From an uncultured Tropicimonas sp. (GTDB lineage Bacteria; Pseudomonadota; Alphaproteobacteria; Rhodobacterales; Rhodobacteraceae), in contig CANMIP010000006.1 in assembly GCA_947497945.1 (NCBI GenBank), forward strand, positions 62,001 through 126,000: DNA of 64,000 nucleotides, read 5' to 3'. Position 1 is the first letter of the stretch, and every line of letters begins with the position of its first letter. The notes under the pieces are model-generated. The model saw nothing but the letters and a program-made list of their open reading frames with translations, did no database searches and had not been told where the DNA came from. This document shows, one piece after another, positions 58,408-64,000 of the stretch. Made by a program: the position numbers and the translations under genes.

Positions 58408-59286
58408 ATGTATATCACCACGCTCCTGACCAACCCCGAAACCCCGTGCCTCGATGCCGCCGCCGTCGAGGCGCTGCGCAATGCCTGGGGCGGCGGGGAC
58501 GCGCAATGGCTGGCTCCGGATGTGGCCGCCGAGTTCCCGATGGCGACGGTGCCGGAGAATCGCTGGCAGGTCTGGGAGGACATGCAGGCGCTGGGGGTGG
58601 ATCTCGTGGTGCAGCCCGCCGAGGGGCGCAAGAAGAAGATGCTGCTGGCCGACATGGATTCGACCATGATCGGGCAGGAATGCATCGACGAGCTTGCCGA
58701 CGTTGCCGGCGTCGGCGCGCGGGTGAAGGAGATCACCGCAAGGGCGATGAATGGCGAGCTCGGCTTTGACGGCGCGCTTCGCGAACGGGTCGGGCTGCTC
58801 AAGGGGCTCGATGCGGGTGTGATCGATCGGGTCTTCGAGGAGCGGATCAGTTTCACGCCGGGCGGCAAAGTGCTGCTGGCGACGATGAAGGCGAATGGCG
58901 GCTACGCGGCGCTTGTCTCGGGCGGCTTCACCGCCTTCACTGAGAAAGTCGCCGCCGCCCTCGGCTTCGACGAGCACCGCGCCAACACGCTCGTCGTCGA
59001 GGATGGCAAGCTGACCGGCGTTCCGGGCGAGCCGATCCTCGGGCGCGAGGCCAAGATCGCCGCCCTGCGCGAAATCTCCGCCCGGCTCGGGATCACCCCG
59101 GCCGAGGTGATGGCTGTCGGTGACGGCGCCAACGATCTGGGCATGCTGGAGCTGGCCGGGGCCGGTGTCGCACTGCATGCCAAGCCGAGTGTCGCCGCGC
59201 AATGCGACCTGCGGATCAACCATGGCGACCTGACGGCACTGCTCTTCCTGCAGGGCTATGCCTGCGACGAGTTCGTCGGTGTTTGA
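58408..59286 (+). CDS. serB: Phosphoserine phosphatase
   Basis: The 292-residue protein has an N-terminal regulatory region (1-75) and a HAD phosphatase domain with LLADMDSTMIGQECIDELA (catalytic Asp pair), VSGGFTAFTEKVA and VGDGANDLGMLELAG. It performs the last step of serine synthesis. With serC and serA on the other strand, all three dedicated enzymes lie within 4.3 kb. GTG- and ATG-start alternatives are absent near 58408. Confidence 0.96.
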   Translation: MYITTLLTNPETPCLDAAAVEALRNAWGGGDAQWLAPDVAAEFPMATVPENRWQVWEDMQALGVDLVVQPAEGRKKKMLLADMDSTMIGQECIDELADVAGVGARVKEITARAMNGELGFDGALRERVGLLKGLDAGVIDRVFEERISFTPGGKVLLATMKANGGYAALVSGGFTAFTEKVAAALGFDEHRANTLVVEDGKLTGVPGEPILGREAKIAALREISARLGITPAEVMAVGDGANDLGMLELAGAGVALHAKPSVAAQCDLRINHGDLTALLFLQGYACDEFVGV

Positions 59287-60034
59287 GGTCGCGCCGGAGC
59301 TTGTCGCGCTCCTCGTAATGGCGGCCTTCGCCGCCGGCTTCGTCGATTCCATCGCCGGCGGTGGTGGGTTGATCGCCCTGCCGGTCATGCTGATGACCGG
59401 GGCGAGCCCGGTCGAGGCGCTCTCGACCAACAAGCTGCAGGGCTGCTTTGGCGCTGCGACCGCTGCGATCAGCTATGGCCGTGCAGGCCATGTCGACCTC
59501 TGGAGCCAGCGCTGGCCGGCTGTCATCGCTTTCCTGGCCTCGATCTGCGGTGCGGCACTGATCACGATCCTGCCGACGGATGGCGTGCGCGCCTTCCTGC
59601 CCTGGCTGCTGATCGCCATCGCGGCCTTCTTCGCCCTGCGTCCGGGCCTCAGCGACCTCGACGGTGCGCCGCGGCTCGGCGCCACCACCTTCGCGCTAAC
59701 CGCCGTTCCGGCCGTCGCCTTCTATGACGGGCTGCTCGGCCCCGGCACTGGCAGCTTCTTCATGCTCGCCTTCGTACTGCTCGCCGGGCAGGGCATTCTC
59801 AAGGCCACCGCCCATACCAAGCTGCTCAACCTCGCCTCCAATCTCGGCGCGCTGCTGCTTTTTGCCTTCGTGGGGCAGATCTGGTGGGCGACGGGGCTTG
59901 TCATGGCGGTGGCGCAGATCGGCGGCGCCCGGCTCGGCGCGCATCTGGCCATGCGAAAGGGCGCGCGCCTGATCAAACCGCTCCTGGTCATCGTCTCGCT
60001 CATCCTGGCGTTGCGATTGCTGACACTTAGTTAA
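59279..60034 (+). CDS. TauE/SafE (TSUP) family sulfite exporter-like permease
   Basis: The 251-residue membrane protein has about eight hydrophobic segments and the TSUP repeats: AGFVDSIAGGGGLIALPVM and VAFYDGLLGPGTGSFFML. Members export sulfite or small sulfonate/carboxylate anions. GTG 59279, overlapping serB by 8 nt, fits the usual length and N-terminus; ATG 59258 would add seven residues. It is translationally linked to serB, an arrangement whose logic is unclear. Confidence 0.85.
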   Translation: MFEVAPELVALLVMAAFAAGFVDSIAGGGGLIALPVMLMTGASPVEALSTNKLQGCFGAATAAISYGRAGHVDLWSQRWPAVIAFLASICGAALITILPTDGVRAFLPWLLIAIAAFFALRPGLSDLDGAPRLGATTFALTAVPAVAFYDGLLGPGTGSFFMLAFVLLAGQGILKATAHTKLLNLASNLGALLLFAFVGQIWWATGLVMAVAQIGGARLGAHLAMRKGARLIKPLLVIVSLILALRLLTLS

Positions 60035-60068
60035 TTCGCTGATTGGTTAATTAACGGTTGCGTTAATT
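60030..60068. promoter_or_regulatory. Three GTTAATT repeats at exact 16-bp spacing upstream of arsR
   Basis: GTTAATT occurs at 60030, 60046 and 60062. The middle copy is part of a perfect palindrome GTTAATTAAC (60046-60055). They span the short gap between the TauE-like gene and the ArsR regulator and are likely its operator array. Confidence 0.5.
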
Positions 60069-60093
60069 CAAGAATCGCCGCAGGGTGAGTCCC

Positions 60094-60414
60094 ATGACAG
60101 ACCTGCCTGACACATTCGCCGCCCTCGCTGATGAGACGCGCCTCGCAATCCTGGAACGGCTCCTCGCTCGGGGCGCCTGTACGGCTGGCGAGCTTGGCGA
60201 GGTGGCGCCGATCTCGGCGCCGGCGATTTCGCGGCACCTGAAAGTGCTGCGCCAGGCAGGTGTGATCACGCAGCGCGTGGACGGGCCGAAGCGAATCTAC
60301 TCGGCCAATCCGGCGGCGCTTCAGGCCATTTCGGACTGGACCCTGTCGCATCGCGCATTCTGGGAGAGCAGCCTGGACCGTCTGGAACGGGCGCTCAACG
60401 CAGCGGAGGACTAA
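60094..60414 (+). CDS. ArsR family transcriptional regulator
   Basis: The 106-residue winged-helix protein (FAALADETRLAILERLL, then ISAPAISRHLKVLRQAGVI) lacks obvious metal-binding cysteines (one Cys, ACTAGEL), as in the ArsR group paired with SRPBCC proteins. It starts at ATG 60094 behind GGGTGAG and is followed after 2 nt by its typical AHSA1 partner. It probably represses the small operon that follows through the repeats upstream. Confidence 0.92.
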   Translation: MTDLPDTFAALADETRLAILERLLARGACTAGELGEVAPISAPAISRHLKVLRQAGVITQRVDGPKRIYSANPAALQAISDWTLSHRAFWESSLDRLERALNAAED

Positions 60415-60416
60415 GG

Positions 60417-60854
60417 ATGGAAACGCTTGAAGACGTCCGGCTGGAACGGGAATTCCCGGTTAGCCCGGAGAGACTGTTCGACTTCGTCAGCACGCCGGAA
60501 GGGCTGTTGCAGTGGTGGGGGCCGGAAGGGATGAGCGTGCCGGAGCACGATCTCGACTTCAGCCGCAAGGGGCCGTGGTTTTCGGTCATGGTCAATCCGG
60601 AGGGCAAGCGCTTCAAGGTTTCGGGCCATGTCACTCATATCGACCGGCCGAAATCCCTCGGGATAACCTGGGCCTGGCATGATGAGGGTGACAGGCGGGG
60701 ATTTGAAAGCCATGTTACCATGACGGTCACCGCGACCGATCGCGGCGCGCATCTGGTCATCGACCATCGCGGGCTGCCAGACGCGGAGGCCGCGCAAAAT
60801 CATACCGAAGGCTGGACGTCGTCCCTGCGCAAGCTGGAACGGCTGGCAGCCTGA
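60417..60854 (+). CDS. SRPBCC / AHSA1 family protein
   Basis: The 145-residue protein begins VRLEREFPVSPERLFDFVSTPEGLLQWWGPEG, the AHSA1/START-like signature of a hydrophobic-pocket fold, and ends HTEGWTSSLRKLERL. Its biochemical role is unknown; genes of this type commonly follow ArsR regulators. ATG 60417 has GGAGGACTAAGG upstream, overlapping the arsR end. Confidence 0.9.
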   Translation: METLEDVRLEREFPVSPERLFDFVSTPEGLLQWWGPEGMSVPEHDLDFSRKGPWFSVMVNPEGKRFKVSGHVTHIDRPKSLGITWAWHDEGDRRGFESHVTMTVTATDRGAHLVIDHRGLPDAEAAQNHTEGWTSSLRKLERLAA

Positions 60855-60893
60855 CAAACGCATTCAGACGGGTCTCAAGAGGGAGGAAACCAG

Positions 60894-61208
60894 ATGCCCA
60901 AATTCGTATTTGCCTATCACGGCGGAAAGAAGCCCGAGAGCGAGGAAGAAGGCGCACAGGTCATGGCGGCCTGGCAGGCCTGGTACGCCGAGATGGGCGA
61001 CGCGGTCGTCGATGGCGGTAACCCGGTCGGACAGTCCTGGACGGTCAAGCAGGGTTCGGTCGAGCAGACCGGCGGCGCCAACCCGATCTCCGGTTACACG
61101 CTGATCCAGGCGCCGGACATGGTCACGGCCGTCAATTACGCCAAGAACTGCCCGATGGTGCAGGACGGCTCCGGCAATGTGGAGGTCGCCGAGGCCTTCG
61201 ACATGTAA
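60894..61208 (+). CDS. YCII-related domain protein
   Basis: The 104-residue protein has the ferredoxin-like YCII/DGPF pattern: FVFAYHGGKKPESEEEGAQVMAAW at the start and GYTLIQAPDMVTAVNYAKNCP later. YCII-related proteins are often co-encoded with SRPBCC proteins and ECF sigma factors; function is unproven. GGGAGGAAACCAG gives a strong start at 60894. It completes a probable arsR-AHSA1-YCII operon. Confidence 0.85.
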   Translation: MPKFVFAYHGGKKPESEEEGAQVMAAWQAWYAEMGDAVVDGGNPVGQSWTVKQGSVEQTGGANPISGYTLIQAPDMVTAVNYAKNCPMVQDGSGNVEVAEAFDM

Positions 61209-61212
61209 GGCT

Positions 61213-62205
61213 CTAGAAAACCCCGGGCACCGGCCGCAGCTGGCCGGTGTCCACCCCGCGCCGATTGAGAATGCGCGGCGTCATGTGGCGGAAGACCTGC
61301 GGGTGGTCCGCTTCCAGCACGCCAAGCTTCACCAGAATGGCCGCGATGGCGCTGTCCGAGGCGCGCATGTTGCCGTCCTCGATCTTCAACGCGATGCCCA
61401 GCCCAAGCTCCGGCAAAATCCCGGTGAAATAGGCTTCCGCACCGGTCTTGACGACCCCCCTGCCGTCCATGGCTTGCATCAGGTTGGTGCAGGCCCGCCC
61501 CTTGCCGGCCACCAACTCCGGATATTGCATCATCGCCTGGACCAGGCGTGCCTGCGCCGTCTTGCGCCCCCCCATGCTCTCGCGCGCGGCGGCGAAGGAC
61601 GCCATCGCCCGGGCTATGCCCTTCAGCGACGAGGCGAAATTCGGCGCCGAACAGCCGTCGATCGCATAGCCCGCCACGGGTTCCTCGGTGAGCTCTTCCC
61701 AGGCCGACCGAATGGCCTGCTGTACCGGATGGGCCGGGTCGATATATTCCGAGCCGCCGCCGAGATGTTTCGACAGGGTCAGGAAGCCCGAATGCTTGCC
61801 GGAACAGTTGTTGTGCACCTGGCAGGGCGGATGTCCCTCGCGGATCATCGCCTCCCGCGCCTCTCGGTCATTGGGCACCTGCGGACCGCAGCGCAGGGCA
61901 TCATTGCCCAGGCCCAGATCGGTCAGCCAGCGCGACACGCGCTCGGTGTGGATCGCTGCCCCGTTATGGCTGGCACAGGCGAGCGCAAGCTGGTCGGTGC
62001 GCAACCCGAAGGCCTCGGCCGCCCCGCTTTCGATCAGCGGCAGCGCCTGGATCATCTTGGCGGAGGAGCGCGGCAGAATGACCTTTTCGGGTTCGCCCCA
62101 GGCCGCCACGATCTCCCCGGACGCGTCGCACACGACCGCATGACCCCGATGTACCGACTCACGGAACTCCCCGCGCCAGATCTCGACCATCTCGACTGAG
62201 GCCAT
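61213..62205 (-). CDS. Asparaginase, Rhizobium etli ReAV-type (asparaginase_II family)
   Basis: The 330-residue protein matches PF06089-type enzymes. Candidate catalytic residues are Ser47 and Lys50 in PRSSAKMIQ, Ser in CASHNG, and the metal-binding set Cys134/Lys137 in NNCSGKH and Cys185 in DGCSAPN, paralleling the ReAV structure as I recall it. It hydrolyses L-asparagine to aspartate and ammonia in the cytoplasm. ATG 62205 follows GGAAGGATT. It converges with the arsR operon, 4 nt apart. Confidence 0.9.
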   Translation of the reverse strand: MASVEMVEIWRGEFRESVHRGHAVVCDASGEIVAAWGEPEKVILPRSSAKMIQALPLIESGAAEAFGLRTDQLALACASHNGAAIHTERVSRWLTDLGLGNDALRCGPQVPNDREAREAMIREGHPPCQVHNNCSGKHSGFLTLSKHLGGGSEYIDPAHPVQQAIRSAWEELTEEPVAGYAIDGCSAPNFASSLKGIARAMASFAAARESMGGRKTAQARLVQAMMQYPELVAGKGRACTNLMQAMDGRGVVKTGAEAYFTGILPELGLGIALKIEDGNMRASDSAIAAILVKLGVLEADHPQVFRHMTPRILNRRGVDTGQLRPVPGVF

Positions 62206-62374
62206 GTTGCAATCCTTCCCGGCAAATATCCGCCGGGAGGGCTTCACCCGGCCGGCACATCTGCGTTACCATGCGAACCAGCGGGTTGAAATCCCAGCCG
62301 CAAAGCGGAGAGTCCGGGCAAACCGGCCCAAGCGGCAAATTGTGAGGCAGAGACAGCTGGAGGCTGTGAAAGAT

Positions 62375-62902
62375 ATGTTTTCCCGGATCATGACCGGCAT
62401 GGCGGCGGCCACCTTCCTACTGGCGGGCAGTCCGTCCATCGCCCAGGAATCGACCAATCGCGTTGCCGCAAAGACAGACTGGAGCGTCTTCGTAGAAGAT
62501 GATCCGACCGAATGTTGGGGCGTCTCGTCGCCGAAAACGACCGTGAACACCCGCGACGGCCGCGAAGTGTCGGTCAATCGCGGGGACATCCTGCTGTTCG
62601 TGACCTTCCGCCCCGGAAGTGGCGCGAAGGGCGAGGTGTCCTTTACCGGCGGATATCCGTTTGCCAGCGGTTCGACCGTGACAGTCGATGTCTCCAACAG
62701 TTCCTTCGAGCTCTTTACCGAAGGTGAATGGGCCTGGCCCGCCTCGCCCGAGGATGACGCCAAGCTGGTCACGGCGTTGAAACGCGGCGCCGAGGCGAGC
62801 TTCTCCGCCCAGTCTTTGCGCGGGACCAGGACGAAAGACACTTTCTCGCTGATGGGCTTCACCGCCGCGATGGACGAAGCCGAGACCCGCTGCAAGCGGT
62901 AA
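62375..62902 (+). CDS. Invasion-associated locus B (IalB)-like periplasmic protein
   Basis: The 175-residue protein has a signal peptide (about 1-25, ending SIAQ) and the IalB-like domain: [49 protein letters not shown] and [18 protein letters not shown] with two conserved cysteines. In Bartonella IalB is linked to erythrocyte invasion, but free-living alphaproteobacteria carry it widely with unknown envelope roles. ATG 62375 lies behind GGAGGCTG. Confidence 0.85.
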   Translation: MFSRIMTGMAAATFLLAGSPSIAQESTNRVAAKTDWSVFVEDDPTECWGVSSPKTTVNTRDGREVSVNRGDILLFVTFRPGSGAKGEVSFTGGYPFASGSTVTVDVSNSSFELFTEGEWAWPASPEDDAKLVTALKRGAEASFSAQSLRGTRTKDTFSLMGFTAAMDEAETRCKR

Positions 62903-62953
62903 TCTAATCTCACGCCTTTGTTCGAACATGGCTCTGGCCGTCAGGTTCGGCCT

Positions 62954-63036
62954 GCCTCCGGCGGGGATATTTCCGGAAAGCGGAAGCGGCCTTGGCGAGT
63001 TGATTTCCTTTTTCCGAAAACATCCCCGCCGGAGGC
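62954..63036. repeat. Long imperfect inverted repeat in ialB-rlmN intergenic region
   Basis: Arms of 26 nt (62954-62979 and 63011-63036) pair with three mismatches: GCCTCCGGCGGGGATATTT against its complement AACATCCCCGCCGGAGGC. The 31-nt loop ends in a T-rich stretch. The arm motif resembles an element common between Rhodobacteraceae genes and the TTTCGAAAATATCCCCG stretch at 45283. It may terminate the IalB-like gene's transcript. Confidence 0.65.
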
Positions 63037-63140
63037 AAGAAAGCCTCTGGAATCCCGCAAGGGATCGCCGCGATGCTGGAGGGCTTGGAAAAACGGCCTC
63101 CACTCTGTATATCGGGACCTCAACCCCGAAGGATCAGCCC

Positions 63141-64000
63141 ATGTCCGCCAGCGCCCCCATCACGCAGGATGTCGTGACCATTGCCCGCAAGCTGCCCGAA
63201 ACCGACCGGATCAACCTGGTCGGACTGACGCGTGCGCAATTGCGCGAGACGCTGATTGCCAAGGGTACGCCGGAAAAGAAGGCCAAGATGAGGGTCGACC
63301 AGGTCTGGCAGTGGATCTACCAGAAGGGCGTGCGAAGCTTCGAAGACATGACCAACCTGTCGAAAGCCTACCGGGCCGAGCTGGCTGAGGCTTTTGTGAT
63401 CGAGGTGCCGGAGATCGTTTCGAAACAGGTCTCCGAGGACGGTACACGCAAATACCTGCTGCGGATTGCGGGCGGGCACGAGGTCGAGACGGTCTACATT
63501 CCGGAAGAGAGCAGGGGGACGCTCTGCATCTCAAGTCAGGTCGGCTGCACGCTGACCTGTTCTTTCTGCCACACCGGGACACAGAAGCTGGTTCGGAACC
63601 TGACGGCGGGCGAGATTGTCGGACAGGTGATGCTGGCGCGGGACGATCTGGGGGAGTGGCCCGAGCCCGGGCGCGCGCCGAAGGACGAGACACGCCTTGT
63701 GTCCAACGTCGTGCTGATGGGGATGGGCGAACCGCTCTACAATTTCGACGCCGTGCGTGATGCGATGTTGATCGTCAAGGATGACGAGGGCATCAGCCTG
63801 AGCCGCAGGCGGATTACGCTGTCGACCTCCGGGGTTGTACCGGAAATCGCCAAGACCGCCGAAGAGATAGGTTGCCTGCTGGCCATCAGCTTCCACGCGA
63901 CCACCGACGAGGTGCGCGACACCCTGGTCCCGATCAACAAGAAATGGAATATCGAAACGCTTCTGAACACGCTGCGCGACTATCCGCGGCTGAGCAACTC
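63141..64000 (+). CDS. rlmN: 23S rRNA (adenine2503-C2)/tRNA (adenine37-C2)-methyltransferase, 5' part
   Basis: The first 286 residues are present; the gene runs off the right edge. An N-terminal helical domain (1-100, [14 protein letters not shown], then [19 protein letters not shown]) precedes a radical SAM core with the CxxxCxxC cluster motif in [11 protein letters not shown], followed by [14 protein letters not shown] and [14 protein letters not shown]. RlmN methylates C2 of A2503 in 23S rRNA and of A37 in some tRNAs. ATG 63141 follows GAAGGATCAG. Confidence 0.96.
   Translation, partial: MSASAPITQDVVTIARKLPETDRINLVGLTRAQLRETLIAKGTPEKKAKMRVDQVWQWIYQKGVRSFEDMTNLSKAYRAELAEAFVIEVPEIVSKQVSEDGTRKYLLRIAGGHEVETVYIPEESRGTLCISSQVGCTLTCSFCHTGTQKLVRNLTAGEIVGQVMLARDDLGEWPEPGRAPKDETRLVSNVVLMGMGEPLYNFDAVRDAMLIVKDDEGISLSRRRITLSTSGVVPEIAKTAEEIGCLLAISFHATTDEVRDTLVPINKKWNIETLLNTLRDYPRLSN

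Overview
The window is high-GC, densely coded chromosomal DNA from an alphaproteobacterium, most likely a marine Rhodobacteraceae (Roseobacter-type) species. This is inferred from gene content: a serC-serA pair behind a serC-type leader, a Rhizobium-type asparaginase, an IalB-like protein, FolE2, DUF2061 and peptidoglycan-binding pseudoprotease proteins, and TTTCGAAAATATCCCCG-type intergenic repeats. I see no rRNA, tRNA, CRISPR array, insertion sequence or prophage. Most genes are housekeeping or metabolic, with several accessory blocks.

Layout. 1-12 kb: a truncated HtrA protease, pmbA-cysQ, two tiny membrane proteins, pheT, a secreted SPOR/peptidoglycan-binding pseudoprotease, DUF2061, an HTH regulator, a glutamine amidotransferase and folE2. 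12-13.5 kb: aldehyde dehydrogenase. 13.9-18.4 kb: a five-gene cassette, every junction a 4-nt stop/start overlap, encoding a left-handed beta-helix acyltransferase, an adenylation-carrier fusion, an SGNH protein, an MBOAT acyltransferase and a 49-residue membrane microprotein with a C-terminal tyrosine motif. It has the composition of a Gram-positive dlt (A, C, D, B, X) system inside a Gram-negative genome and is the most interesting locus here. 18.5-23 kb: a 1-Cys peroxiredoxin behind an Irr-box-like palindrome, a hybrid histidine kinase and a GntR regulator. 23-34.3 kb: pnp, an unknown protein, two tandem CPBP proteases, accD-folC, rnr and a lytic transglycosylase.

34.3-41.4 kb: an ATP-grasp enzyme and a divergent CofD-like protein, resembling two parts of the 'GAK system', next to a complete sugar PTS (EIIA-HPr-EI fusion plus EIICB with a degenerate second IIB). 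41.6-52.5 kb: a ThDP enzyme, an I78 inhibitor lipoprotein, formaldehyde detoxification (frmA and, separately, fghA), a NYN protein, a TetR/MFS pair, an ornithine cyclodeaminase homologue, a HAD hydrolase, a UPF0178 protein and an AEC transporter. 52.6-54.7 kb: a Wzz/BY-kinase for exopolysaccharide. 55-60 kb: the three dedicated serine enzymes (serA and serC on minus, serB on plus) with a structured leader ahead of serC, then a TauE/SafE exporter. 60-64 kb: an ArsR/AHSA1/YCII trio, an asparaginase, an IalB-like protein and the 5' part of rlmN.

How genes work together: FrmA and FghA form the glutathione-dependent formaldehyde route. SerA, SerC and SerB make serine from 3-phosphoglycerate. The PTS proteins import and phosphorylate a sugar, probably N-acetylglucosamine. 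The dlt-like proteins would activate an acyl unit in the cytoplasm, load it on a carrier, move it across the membrane by MBOAT and place it on an unknown envelope polymer.
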